A stretch of DNA of 64,000 nt from Trichomonas vaginalis G3 (lineage: Eukaryota; Parabasalia; Trichomonadida; Trichomonadidae), in assembly GCF_026262505.1 (NCBI RefSeq), contig NC_067207.1:14290082-14354081 (forward strand), written 5' to 3'. Below the pieces are notes generated by a model that did no database searches, was not told the origin of the DNA, and saw only the letters and a program-made list of their open reading frames with translations. Of the stretch, positions 21,091 through 30,804 are shown in pieces (positions within the stretch are counted from its first letter, which is position 1; the number at the start of each line of letters is the position of its first letter). A program made the position numbers and the translations under genes.

Positions 21091-21798
21091 TTAATCCGTT
21101 ATCTCATCAGCTATTTTCTATTTGAAATTGCCATAATATTTCATTCATGAATTCTAAATCACAATCAAATAGGTCGGTTATTCTAAATTTAATATTTGAT
21201 AAATCTTTTGAATGAAGAATAAATGAATTCCCGGATAATTGAAACGGATATGATAAAGAAAATATGTTTAAGTTGATGGATAAAATGTTTTGTATTGATG
21301 GTAAGAGTTAGGGTCTAATGTTTGATGTGAAAATCTCATTGGGGTATTAACTTTATCACATTTGATTAAAATGAAATTGGAACCAGTGTCAGAATACAAA
21401 ACATCCCCAACATCTTTTTCAAAATTTAATATCCCCAACAATGAACGAAGATGAGGAGTACAAAATTTAATTTTCAGCGGAAATTTAATAAGGTTATTTA
21501 TTTCATCAAGTTCAAAAAGTTTATCAGGTTTTGATTTAAAATTTTCTTCATACCATATGATAAATGATTCGTTTAAATAACTTAAAATCGTGTTAATATC
21601 CCATTTCGTTATCACATTATTTATATGCATATCATACGTTTTTTCTTGGTCATCTTTAATAAATGATATATAATCTGAAGGGTCTAAAAGAATGGGATTA
21701 AATTTACCACTCACAGAAACGAGAGTAACATTATAAATTCCACTAACTGTTAAATTTAATTCACAGTTATTATTCGAAATAATATTGATAATTGACAT
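21091..21798 (-). pseudogene. Unassigned possible virion protein (copy 2)
   Basis: This is the counterpart of 1389-2098, with the same beta-rich segments. It lies between the fibre and a divergent small gene. It is a fossil with about two breaks, and the function is unknown. Confidence 0.5.
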
Positions 21799-21817
21799 TT
21801 TTATTACGATTAAAAAT

Positions 21818-22298
21818 ATGGTAAAGCGTTATTTTCCAGTGATAAATAAAACTAGAATAAGATTACCTCAAGAATTCATAAATTCAACGAATAAGAAATT
21901 CATTCATGTTATAAATTTTAGTGTTTTCAGAAAATATGAGTCAATGTCATATTCATCATCGGGTTATATTTCACTTCATTCAAATTTAGTTCAATCAAAC
22001 CCATATAATGACCATTTCATAAGATTTTCAGATGGTATTAAAAATGTAATTGATAGATTAAAATATGAACAGATTGACAATATCGAATTTTTTGGAATTT
22101 TGGTTTAAATATCCCGATGGAAAAAAGATTGAAGTTAAAGATAAAGCTGATACTATAACAAAAACAATTACAATGACCGATCCAGATAGTGGGGAACAAA
22201 AAGAAATAAAACAAACGATAGAAACTGGTGAAAGGTCAATTATTATTGATTATGATTCAAAGGATTATTATTCGATAATGTTAATGCTTGAATATTAA
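21818..22298 (+). pseudogene. Unassigned small Polinton protein (copy 2)
   Basis: This is the counterpart of 2119-2598, starting MVKRYFPVINK. It is nearly identical to copy 1 and has about one break. Its stop overlaps that of the opposing gene by four bases. Confidence 0.5.
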
Positions 22299-22996
22299 AT
22301 GGCCTTAACAAAGAATTTTTCAAGTGATATTTTATATTCATCAACTATTTTATTATAAATATCATTATAAGTTAAATGAAGTTCAGTTGTTGTTCCATTC
22401 TTTGATATCTTAATTTGTGCTAATATCCTTTATAGGATTTATTTTTGCAACTGTTCCGCAGCATGAAACCTCATCATCTATGAAAAATTGAATCTTAACG
22501 TCTGAATCTTGAACATCACAAAGAATGGCGATAATGTGAATTAATGATTCATAAGGTAAAATAATTAAACCGGATTGATCAATTAAATTTATTATTGAAT
22601 CATAATTATCAGTTATTATATCACGGTAAATTTTCATTAATTCAGAATTAATGTCTATTTTATATGGCGCATTGCGACTGGAATCGTAGATTCCTGGGTT
22701 CTCGATGTTTATGAAAGAGGTGGGGGGTATGTTGGATATGTGGGGATTTCAACGGGTTCTTTACCGGGTTCAGATAAAATGATTGGGTCTCCATTCTCAT
22801 GGTTTTCTTCATTCTCCTCATTCTTCGGTAAGTCACGAGTTAATAAATTTGGTTGAGTTGCTGACCTTGTTAATTCAGGACTAACATTAACTTTAACATT
22901 TTGAATAATTCGTGATTTATCATCATTTACGTTATAACCAACCGTAATCTCTGCTTTTGCGTTTGTGTTCTTTTGACTTGTGAAACGTCTTCTCAT
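22295..22996 (-). pseudogene. Unassigned Polinton protein (copy 2)
   Basis: This is the counterpart of the 220-residue ORF at 2595-3257, starting MRRRFTSQKN, with the same proline/glutamate-rich linker. It is a fossil with about two or three breaks. A GC-rich double hairpin (22668-22694) lies within its span. Confidence 0.5.
22668..22694. repeat. GC-rich double hairpin
   Basis: CGCA-T-TGCG (22668-22676) is followed by GGAATC-GTA-GATTCC (22680-22694), a perfect six-base-pair stem. The GTA loop is the same as in the second hairpin at 11737-11747. Confidence 0.7.
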
Positions 22997-23079
22997 TTAT
23001 AATTGAATAAAAAAAGAAAAATATATTTAAAGTTTTATTTAGTTGTTACGGTAATATCCCAAGGTTCATCATTGTTTGC

Positions 23080-23982
23080 TTATACTTTCTTTGTAACTGC
23101 ACCAATTATGTTATTAATATTGCTTTGAGTTTCTTCCAGTCTTATTTTATCATTTACAATATCTTTAATCATTTCATTACATGCATTCTTAAAACCATCT
23201 GATTTTTCTAATTTACGTCTATCACTTTCTTTAATTAAATCAAAGTTATAACCTTGTTGAGAATAAAGTGGTTTCTTTATCAATTCCTTGAACGCTTCTG
23301 AAAGTGAAGATGAAGAAATTCTTGCCACTTGAATTGGTTTAAATTCTGCTTTCATTGCTTCTTTCTGTTCATTGAACACTGGATCGAATAAAGCAACTTT
23401 AAAGAATTTCTTAGCTGGAATTTCAGGTCTCAAATTTGCATATTGACCATCAAACTGATTAACATATCGTGGTAATCCATCCGGTCCTTCTTCAATAGCA
23501 TTTAATTCTTCATTGAAATAAGAATATGGATTATGACGGTATGAATTAATTGGACCATGTTCACCTTCTCCAATGTATTGTTTAACAGCTTTTCCATTTT
23601 CATCAAATTGCATAGGATAACGTTCATTATATGCTTTACGTTTAGGATAATCAGATACAGTTAATTTATACCCATTTATGACTTTAATATTACCTTGACC
23701 ATCAGTAACGAAAACTTCATTTATACCATCAGGTTTTCCATTTGGACCCGTAATGTCTGCTTCGTGTGCTTCCCAATTTGGTCCATGACGTTTGGCATAT
23801 GCTTGAGCTTCTGGTAATGTTAAAACGTTTCTCATTTGTTTAACATCTTTTTGAAGACCGGCAACAATGTGGACTAATTCTTTCATTCCGTCTGGAACTT
23901 TCATAGTTCTATTATATGCACCCCCCTTTTTGTTTGTCCCTTGTTTTAATGGAACCTGTAGAAGATTTGCTATTTCAGTCAT
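23080..23982 (-). CDS. Probable small virion protein, 300 aa (copy 2)
   Basis: This is a whole gene. The N-terminal part is basic ([18 protein letters not shown]). The centre holds a conserved-looking [23 protein letters not shown] segment (about residues 77-99) followed by [21 protein letters not shown], and a long charged C-terminal helix ends in [11 protein letters not shown]. The N-DG-x-x-EV-V-D-x-x-GN-x-x-V-NGY pattern is one I associate with structural proteins of Polinton-like and virophage-like elements, from memory only. It lies immediately downstream of the ATPase, 40 bp away, reading with it. A minor capsid or core role is the best guess. Confidence 0.65.
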   Translation of the reverse strand: MTEIANLLQVPLKQGTNKKGGAYNRTMKVPDGMKELVHIVAGLQKDVKQMRNVLTLPEAQAYAKRHGPNWEAHEADITGPNGKPDGINEVFVTDGQGNIKVINGYKLTVSDYPKRKAYNERYPMQFDENGKAVKQYIGEGEHGPINSYRHNPYSYFNEELNAIEEGPDGLPRYVNQFDGQYANLRPEIPAKKFFKVALFDPVFNEQKEAMKAEFKPIQVARISSSSLSEAFKELIKKPLYSQQGYNFDLIKESDRRKLEKSDGFKNACNEMIKDIVNDKIRLEETQSNINNIIGAVTKKV

Positions 23983-24022
23983 GTTTAATTATAAATAAAA
24001 AATAAAAATTAATTATAAAAAG

Positions 24023-24838
24023 TTAATCAAATTTAACACATCCTTTATTTAAATCAACTATTATTTTTCCATGTTCACCTAATTGCTGATATTGTGTGTA
24101 AAGTTCATTAATGCTCATTGGTAAATTCACTTGATAAAGCATAACATTCAACTGTTGACGACTAAAACCACTGAAAATGAAAAGTGTTGATAGATTTGAT
24201 TTAATGTTTGTGCTTAATGCTTTGAAATATTGAACAGCCATGAAGAATGAACACTGAATGTGTCGACATTGAGTTAATAACTGATTAAAATATGATTTCT
24301 CATTTGTTATTAGTTTTGATTTCACGGCATCATCTAGAAAAATGAGTGAATGCAAAAATTCTTTATCAAAATTTGAAATAGAAAGTGTTTCAAATAATTC
24401 ATCCCGTTGTTTATCAATAATTTTATCCTCTAATCCTTGCTTCTTGATTGTATTATATAATTCTTTATACATTAAAAAGTTTTTTAAATAATCTTCTGCT
24501 TCTTCTTGTGATAAATAAATAATTGGAATTTTGATTAAATGCTTTAAAGATTCAAATGTATCATCTGAAGGTGAACCTGAACGGTTGATATAAATTAACA
24601 CATGTGAATGGGGGGAAGTGTTAGCAATAATGATAATTTGTTTTAATATCGTTAATGTTTTACCTTTATTTTGTTTACCAATTGCTGCAGTGATTGAATT
24701 TAAGTAACATTCAGAATATGGAATTTTCATTAATTTTTCCTTAGATAGAGCATTTCTATTATCACTCAATGCTTCATTAATCATATCATCTACGTATGTA
24801 TTATATACTCCTGCTAATTCTTCAGAATTTAAATCCAT
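24023..24838 (-). CDS. Polinton genome-packaging ATPase, 271 aa
   Basis: This is a whole gene for the FtsK/HerA-type (A32-like) ATPase that drives DNA into capsids in related viruses. Walker A is GKQNKGKT (54-61), Walker B is LIFLDDA (165-171), and a CRHIQCSFFMAVQ stretch (about 191-203) matches the sensor-type region after Walker B in this family. The length is typical. It starts 25 bp after the stop of the major capsid candidate, reading the same way, so the two may be expressed together. The gene is nearly identical to its copy 1 counterpart. Confidence 0.87.
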   Translation of the reverse strand: MDLNSEELAGVYNTYVDDMINEALSDNRNALSKEKLMKIPYSECYLNSITAAIGKQNKGKTLTILKQIIIIANTSPHSHVLIYINRSGSPSDDTFESLKHLIKIPIIYLSQEEAEDYLKNFLMYKELYNTIKKQGLEDKIIDKQRDELFETLSISNFDKEFLHSLIFLDDAVKSKLITNEKSYFNQLLTQCRHIQCSFFMAVQYFKALSTNIKSNLSTLFIFSGFSRQQLNVMLYQVNLPMSINELYTQYQQLGEHGKIIVDLNKGCVKFD

Positions 24839-24862
24839 TTAATCAAAAATAAATTTATAATT

Positions 24863-26503
24863 TTAAACATTTCTATTCATCAATATTTCATCATATGAAC
24901 TTCTATACTGTGGTGGTGTACCTGTTGAATGATATTTCAAACCTTCATCCGGTGTCCATGTCCAATATGTAGTCCTAGTAAACCAAACCTGAGGAGGATT
25001 TGTCACCTTTGAACAGTAAGTGTCATTTTCACCTTGAATGATTGGATAAGCTTTCACTTGTACTGTAACTTGTGAGTTGAAAGTTTCTAATCCATCAAAG
25101 AATATACCCGCTCCATCACGTTGAACTGGAATAGTGCATAAGAATGAAGTTTGGTCTTTCCACGTTCTAGCTAATGGCTTGCCATCATCATCATTCAGTG
25201 GTCTAGTTAATGAGTCCTCGTATTCTTCCGTGCATTCATTCACTCCATCTAAATCAGAAGCTTGAAGCATACGTGTAAAGAATATGTCACCCACTGTGGT
25301 CATCGCTTGATCGGGGAAGTTTCTGGAATCTATAGTGACCTGAAGACCTCGAAGCATTGGATTTTCTAAAACTGTTCTTTGCATTGCATTCTTCGGAAAT
25401 GCTAACACAACATCTGTAACATTATGAAGAGCGTATGAGAAATCTGAGCTGATACCTTCAGGAGTGATGCAACCTCCATTTAGTGAACGAACGTCAATAT
25501 GTTGAGCTGGAATCATGAATGGATCTTCCTTACTGAATAAACGTGGTATTGCTTTAACTGATTCTTCAATTAAACCGTATCCTGGTGTAATGCATTTATC
25601 CTCTAAAACTTCCATCTTTGTGCATGAAATAATAACGTCATCAACTATTGCGTCAGCAGATGTAGCGGCTAAGCTTGTAATTAATTTGGCAGGAAGTCCG
25701 ATTTGTTGGAATTTGCGATCATATTTATAAACATGATTCATAATCTTTTCATAATTTTCATCAGTTATCTTTTCATAAACGTAATTTTGTAAATCAGCAA
25801 CTCTTAACGGGTCAACCTGACAAAATACTAAAGTATCCCTGAAAACATAATATTTAAGAATGATTTCACCAAATGATTTAGGATAATCATCGAACGCCTG
25901 AAATGCTAACAAATCATTTACCGGAATAATCATATCAAAAGTGATATCAACTTCTTCATTTGCTTTCTTGAAAACTTCTGAAGGGTCAATATATTTACCA
26001 CATACTGAGTTATCATATTTTTGAACATTATTATATAACGAATGAACAAACTTTTTAACTTTCCTTTCTGATTTTGGTTTATATGTTGCAAATGCGAAAG
26101 ATTCACGGGCGCAATCCATTTGAAGATAACCGGCATCACCTCTTTCGGTTTCTACTTCTAATTGTTTAAAGCTTTGATTTGATGATTTGTAACCAACGAA
26201 TAAACGCATGCATTTAAAAGCGGCATCACATGTGAAAGCTTTATTTGAAACAAGAGTTGCTTTAACTTTGCGTTTAATATATGTGTCACCTAATTGGTTC
26301 ACATCATGAGCCGGATTTGTAATTCTTAAATGAGTTTGTTTATCATCAAAATATGGAGCATCAGAGTCATAGCATGAACTTTCAAGTTCTCTATAATATC
26401 TTCTACCGTCATTCTTTGCGAATATTTCATTTATCTTTTCGAATGAATGAAACACATTTCCATTAATTGGTTTAGTGTTTGGCACCAAATAGTTAGTCGT
26501 CAT
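24863..26503 (-). CDS. Major capsid protein candidate, 546 aa
   Basis: This is a whole gene, the largest structural-type ORF in the element, directly upstream of the packaging ATPase. The size suits a Polinton double jelly-roll capsid protein. It is rich in predicted beta-strands, with segments such as DTYIKRKVKATLVSN, DVVLAFPKNAMQRTVL and FNSQVTVQVKAYPIIQGEND near the C-terminus, and no enzymatic motif. It starts MTTNYLVPNTKPINGN at an ATG facing the divergent small gene at 26573. Assignment rests on size, position and composition; a structure prediction would settle it. Confidence 0.7.
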   Translation of the reverse strand: MTTNYLVPNTKPINGNVFHSFEKINEIFAKNDGRRYYRELESSCYDSDAPYFDDKQTHLRITNPAHDVNQLGDTYIKRKVKATLVSNKAFTCDAAFKCMRLFVGYKSSNQSFKQLEVETERGDAGYLQMDCARESFAFATYKPKSERKVKKFVHSLYNNVQKYDNSVCGKYIDPSEVFKKANEEVDITFDMIIPVNDLLAFQAFDDYPKSFGEIILKYYVFRDTLVFCQVDPLRVADLQNYVYEKITDENYEKIMNHVYKYDRKFQQIGLPAKLITSLAATSADAIVDDVIISCTKMEVLEDKCITPGYGLIEESVKAIPRLFSKEDPFMIPAQHIDVRSLNGGCITPEGISSDFSYALHNVTDVVLAFPKNAMQRTVLENPMLRGLQVTIDSRNFPDQAMTTVGDIFFTRMLQASDLDGVNECTEEYEDSLTRPLNDDDGKPLARTWKDQTSFLCTIPVQRDGAGIFFDGLETFNSQVTVQVKAYPIIQGENDTYCSKVTNPPQVWFTRTTYWTWTPDEGLKYHSTGTPPQYRSSYDEILMNRNV

Positions 26504-26572
26504 TTATTATTAAATAAAAAATCAAAATTAAAATATGAAAATGAATTTTTAATTTTAATGAAATAATCATCT

Positions 26573-26788
26573 ATGGCTGCAGGATTCTTTAAAAAATTAT
26601 GGGATAAAGTAAAAAGAGGAGCGCATAAAGTTTGGGAAACAATGAAGAAAGGAGCAAATTGGATATTTAAGAATAAAGAAGCAATTAGTGACATTGCCGA
26701 ATCAATAACGCCAAAAGCTGCCCCAATAAGAGAAATTTTAAATAAAGGAGAAAAAGTTTATCAAAGACTACAACCAATACTAAGATAA
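26573..26788 (+). CDS. Tiny basic amphipathic protein, 71 aa (rightward)
   Basis: A whole small gene divergent from the capsid candidate. The protein starts MAAGFFKKLWDKVKRGAHK and is lysine-rich with a tryptophan on one helix face, then GANWIFKNKEAISDIAESI. It faces the paralogous gene at 26813-27049 tail to tail with 24 bp between them. Membrane-active or DNA-condensing virion peptides of adenovirus-like viruses have this look, but there is no direct match. Confidence 0.65.
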   Translation: MAAGFFKKLWDKVKRGAHKVWETMKKGANWIFKNKEAISDIAESITPKAAPIREILNKGEKVYQRLQPILR

Positions 26789-26812
26789 AAATAATATTTA
26801 TTTATTTTTCCA

Positions 26813-27049
26813 CTATCTACCTCCTATTTTATTAAGTATTCCTTCAGCTATTCCACCAATTGCGTTACCTGCTTGTGCTCCCATCGCCGGATTACCTGCT
26901 TTTGTACCTAATACTCCACCTATGATAGTTCCTGCCGTTTTCGCTACTGGTGCCAAAAAGTTTGCAACAGGTTTAATAACCTTTTTATAAACCCAACCCG
27001 CAGCTTTCTTTATTCCATCCCATAATTTTTTAAAGAATCCTGCCGCCAT
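26813..27049 (-). CDS. Tiny basic amphipathic protein, 78 aa (leftward)
   Basis: A whole small gene, the counterpart of 7023-7259. It starts MAAGFFKKLWDGIKKAAGW and has a glycine/alanine-rich hydrophobic centre (TAGTIIGGVLGTKAGNPAMG) and a GGIAEGILNKIGG tail. The first eleven residues are the same as those of the opposing gene, so one module has been duplicated and inverted. Membrane insertion is plausible from composition. Confidence 0.7.
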   Translation of the reverse strand: MAAGFFKKLWDGIKKAAGWVYKKVIKPVANFLAPVAKTAGTIIGGVLGTKAGNPAMGAQAGNAIGGIAEGILNKIGGR

Positions 27050-27114
27050 TTCTGATTTAATATTAATTAAAAAAATATTTCATCACTTATTTTCTAATTT
27101 TTATTTAATGATAA

Positions 27115-27495
27115 ATGAAACCAATTTTAAAAATAAATGAAACAGAGGAGGAAGAAATAAATGAAAGTGAAAATGTTCAACAAAAAATAAACGTTGTTAA
27201 ACCAATTACTGAAATAAAAATTTTTTCATCTGTTAAAGAATTTAATGATTATTATGCTAATAATAAAAAATTATTTGAAGAATTGACAACATGTAAATTG
27301 AATAAAATGTTTAAAGTTGATGGATTCAAAATTTCAAAAATAAAAGGGGTGGTTAGTTTGAAATCTATTCCTCAATCAAGAATCACCTCATTAATGAAAA
27401 TAGATGATTTAACAAAAAGAATAGAAATTATTGAAGAAAGAATAAATCAAATTATTGATTTCATAAATCATGACTCGTTGAGCCCGGGTCCTTAA
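27115..27495 (+). CDS. Small acidic coiled-coil protein, 126 aa
   Basis: A whole small gene starting MKPILKINETEEEEINESEN. A mixed middle (KIFSSVKEFNDYYANNKKLFEEL) leads to a heptad-like C-terminal helix (DDLTKRIEIIEERINQIIDF, about 97-116) likely to oligomerise. It is divergent from the amphipathic gene at 26813-27049. A CCCGGG palindrome near a hairpin-like GACTC-GTT-GAG lies at its 3' end (27472-27491). The function is unknown. Confidence 0.6.
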   Translation: MKPILKINETEEEEINESENVQQKINVVKPITEIKIFSSVKEFNDYYANNKKLFEELTTCKLNKMFKVDGFKISKIKGVVSLKSIPQSRITSLMKIDDLTKRIEIIEERINQIIDFINHDSLSPGP

Positions 27496-27970
27496 AGCTC
27501 ATCACTGAGTTCAAGGTTATATTCATCAAATATTTCATTATTAAATGCAACTTCTGCTAGTTTATTTATTTTTTCAATACAATCATTTGAAAGTCTATCG
27601 TTTAATTTTTTCTGAAGTTTTTCATTTTCTAGTTCTGAAACTTTATTTGGATGATATTTAAACCCGTTAAATTCTTTTTCCTCAGTTTTGATCATTAATT
27701 TACAAAGAACTTTTGTGGTTGAAATTCGTTTAAACCATTTATCATTAATATTTGTTATAAATTCAATATTCGGAATTAATTCCCAAATTTTTACATTTTC
27801 AATTAATTTATTATCAAATGCAAAAGCAATAGGTTTAATATTAAACTTACCTTTAATATAAAACTTTCTACATAATCATCGAAATAAACATCTACTTGTT
27901 TAACATTTTCAAGAATTGGTGAAAGAGCATCCATTAATTGATTGATGGTTACGAATCTTGATCCTCTCAT
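27492..27970 (-). pseudogene. Unassigned small Polinton gene next to the right TIR (broken)
   Basis: A leftward gene starting MRGSRFVTINQLMDALSPIL at 27970, just inside the TIR, and ending in an acidic, helical part (DEYNLELSDEL). It is absent from copy 1, where the coiled-coil gene runs almost directly into the TIR. The function is unknown; it is a fossil with about one break. Confidence 0.45.
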
Positions 27971-27980
27971 TTTCTTACGA

Positions 27981-28916
27981 ATTAAAAAAATAAATTATTC
28001 AAAAATGTAAGACATGAATTTTTAAAGTTTATTTTTTAAAAAAATTATTTTTTATTTCATTATGGTAGTGAATCTTTCATTCATGAAAATAATTATTTCT
28101 AATTTCTTTTACTCTCTCGTACATACTAGATTTAAAGAATTCAGAACATTTCCCATAATCTCCTAAATGTTTTCTTATCCCTAACGTGTGCCAGTTATTA
28201 TATGAAACTGAATAAACTTTATCTTTATCTTTACACCTTTCATCACTTCCAATATATTTATATCTCAGTTTTGATTTAGCATTTTCATATTCATTAACGT
28301 TTAATAATTCACAGTCTTCCTTTTTAAATAAATGTTTAAGATATTCAGGATTTAATACTCTACGTTTATATGCTCCTAACTTAGTTCTAAAGGTTTTTCT
28401 ACAAAATTTAGGAATTCCATCCTCTTTAATGTCATCAATGATTTCCATTTCATTATTTTCAATTTCTTCTTCTCGTTTATGAGGTCTTTGATTATGACTC
28501 CATTGATTCCATGAAATTAAATATTCTTTATCATTATATTTATACCTCATTAGCTTATTTTGGCTTTCATATTCATTTAATAATTCACAATCTTCATTTT
28601 TAAATTGAAGTTTAACCCATTCAGGATTTAAACAATGTTTAATTAATCGCGGAATATCTGTCATCATCTATATATAGCTTCTTTTATAAAAGATAAAAAA
28701 ATAAATTATTTTAAAATTAATGTTAATTTTAATGATTTATAAATAAATATTTATTACTAATTTATTTAATAATGTCACACTTTCTTACGAATTCATGACT
28801 TAAAAAACGTAAGAAAAAAATTTTATATCATATATATATAGAAGATGTGAAAATATACCTTCATCTATATATAGACGTAACAAAAAAAGTCACTAAACCC
28901 GTTCACATATACTACT
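27981..28916. repeat. Right terminal inverted repeat of Polinton copy 2
   Basis: Reverse complement of 8868-9802, almost identical, ending CACATATACTACT. It includes the TIR gene and the TATATATA palindromes. Confidence 0.9.
28077..28667 (-). CDS. TIR-encoded duplicated-domain protein, 196 aa (copy 2, right TIR)
   Basis: This is the right-TIR version of the gene at 7799-8398 and 9117-9674, whole. Two FKxEDCELLN modules are separated by an acidic linker (EIENNEMEIIDDIKEDG, about 69-85). The start at 28667 touches a CTATATATAG palindrome (28668-28677). The function is unknown; a DNA-binding or regulatory role would fit position, charge and the palindrome at its start. Confidence 0.78.
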   Translation of the reverse strand: MMTDIPRLIKHCLNPEWVKLQFKNEDCELLNEYESQNKLMRYKYNDKEYLISWNQWSHNQRPHKREEEIENNEMEIIDDIKEDGIPKFCRKTFRTKLGAYKRRVLNPEYLKHLFKKEDCELLNVNEYENAKSKLRYKYIGSDERCKDKDKVYSVSYNNWHTLGIRKHLGDYGKCSEFFKSSMYERVKEIRNNYFHE

Positions 28917-28922
28917 AATAAT
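28917..28922. repeat. Target site duplication AATAAT, right
   Basis: Exact repeat of 8862-8867 directly after the ACTACT terminus. Confidence 0.92.
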
Positions 28923-29727
28923 GCATTAATTCTAACATGCTGAAAAATGATTAAAAATATCCTGTTTATTTAGAGACAATATCTGGAACGATTAGATTAT
29001 ATTAATTAAGAATTTTTTGAGTAGGTGACAAAAGTGCTTACTCTTAAACAACCGTCGGATTTCCGGGTGAAATCGTGACACACTTTCGTCTTTCGTAGGC
29101 GGTGGTGGTTGTTACAAAAGGTAACTTCGAATGTAGCGTGAAATCTGCAAAAAAAATTCTGAAATTTGAATGGAGAACACAAAAATTGAATAGTTTACGT
29201 CAATAAAAAAGAGAAAAATGAAGCCAATGTGTCTCGAACCTAGGACTTAGAGCAGAAATCCCACTGTTTATCCCATTACACTACATGCATCTCTCCCCTC
29301 AGTGAATGAGATCAACTATATGATAACTTTTTCCCCATTATATTCTTGTGGAAAAGTGACAAATAGCAACTTTGACCCTCTCTCAGAATTTTTTGGGAAA
29401 CTAAGCCCGTTTAATTTAAGTAAGCATTGATGATTAACATATTGCTTACTTTATCGAACTTCCGTTTGTTTGTTTTGTAAATCGAAAAATATCGATAAAG
29501 TTATTATCGATTTAATTGGTATCATTTCAATATGTGTGAACTGTAAGTTTACATAGCAAATAAGGTTAATGTTAAAAGTGTCAATTATCAAAATTTTATC
29601 ATTCTATATTTTCCATATAATGCATTGAGTTGTCGCATAATATCCAATCATCTTCTAAATCCAAAGGCATTTAGATGACATCAAAAATTTGAAATTTGAT
29701 TAATTGAGTTCTTAATTATGTTTTAAG
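28923..29727. other. Intergenic DNA with a tRNA-like relic
   Basis: There is no gene here. On the minus strand about 29220-29290 resembles a decayed tRNA: an A-box-like TAGTGTAATGG and a B-box-like GGTTCGAGACA at roughly tRNA spacing, but the T-stem and acceptor stem do not pair. It may be a tRNA-derived repeat. The rest is AT-rich with no clear signal. Confidence 0.35.
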
Positions 29728-30641
29728 ATGATATCAAAGGAATTTCAATATAGGAAATATAAATTTCAAATCAGTGGAATAAATGAAATATCTTTGTCAA
29801 ATTGTATTTTTGAAAATTTTAATTCACAATCCGTTGTGATTTCTGTATTGGAAAAGAATCTATCGTTAATATAATTCAAGATTACTTTTTCAACTCTTCT
29901 TCTGTAACTGAATATGGAGGGGCTTTATCAATACGAACACAACTCGGTAATATTTTATTAGATAAAACATGTGGCATTTCTTGTAATTCGTGGAACCATG
30001 CACATTTTATCAACATGTATTCTACATATTCTTTTGAATTTAATAGATCTACAATAAGTGAAAATGGTCTTTTATCCAAACGCCATGCTAATTATGTATT
30101 AAGCCAACCAAGGACAAGTCTAAATTATGTAAATGTTACCAAATCATTGTGTTCATCATATGCTGGAGGAGTATATGATAATGGATATGGAAATTCTTCA
30201 TTCTGCATTTATGAATCATTAAGAGGTGAAACTAGTTGTATTGAGCTAAGAAATCATTACTTTAATTTGAATTACTTTTCAATGTCTAACAATACAGTTC
30301 CACTGTGTGTATTGTGCATTAATCTTTCCCCATGTAACCTTTCTGTTTTTAATTCTATTTTCATTGATAATGTTTGTGATACATTTTCAATAAATTATAC
30401 AGGCGGATATATGATTTTCAATGATTGTTATTTTGAAAATACAAATCTAAAATCTGCAGAGGTTTCTAATCAAATTTTAATTAAATTTGATATTTATTTT
30501 GGAACGGATAGTACATTAAGCTGTGTTTCGATTCCAAATTTGTATCTAAAAATATATCACCAATGTACACATCAAATGAGAAATACTTGTATTTTATCTT
30601 CTCTATCTATTCATGTACTTTATGTTTTTATTTTATTATAA
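29728..30641 (+). pseudogene. Decayed beta-helix-like surface protein gene
   Basis: Two overlapping frames carry one family signature. The first (ATG at 29728) reads ISLSNCIFENFNSQSVVISV; the second, open from 29823, reads EYGGALSIRT...CGISCNSWNH and later YMIFNDCYFENTN. Repeated C.F.N and GGA(L/I) turns are typical of right-handed beta-helix surface proteins that trichomonads have in many copies. The reading frame shifts near 29850, and the N-terminal signal and most rungs are missing. The C-terminus ends in a hydrophobic run (SIHVLYVFILL). It is best read as a truncated pseudogene; an unspliced intron is less likely because no trichomonad intron signals are seen. Confidence 0.5.
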
Positions 30642-30804
30642 AATATGGGAATTCAATATAACCGATAATTTTCAATATAATTTCATATTATTGGCAGATT
30701 AAACCTTATAACTAAAGAATATTTCTAGTTACAGGTATGTTAATATTTTAATTATTTTTTCTATTTGTCACTTTTTATTATTAAGGTTATTTCAAAAGCT
30801 ATCA

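Larger units (their letters stand above)
8868..28916 (+). mobile_element. Polinton (Maverick) copy 2, complete ends
   Basis: The element is 20,049 bp, within the usual Polinton size range. It has AG...CT termini, TIRs of about 935 bp and a perfect 6-bp target duplication. It holds family B DNA polymerase, integrase, packaging ATPase, major capsid candidate, small virion-like genes, a prim-pol/SF3 helicase and a phage-like fibre. I see no adenain-like cysteine protease. The layout looks whole but the element is a fossil with about fifteen breaks spread over its genes; the helicase, ATPase, capsid candidate and several small genes remain open. Near-identical TIRs and close similarity to copy 1 indicate recent insertion. 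Confidence 0.95.

Noticed and set aside
29220-29290. Functional tRNA gene
   Set aside because: The T-stem and acceptor stem do not pair, so it is listed only as a relic.
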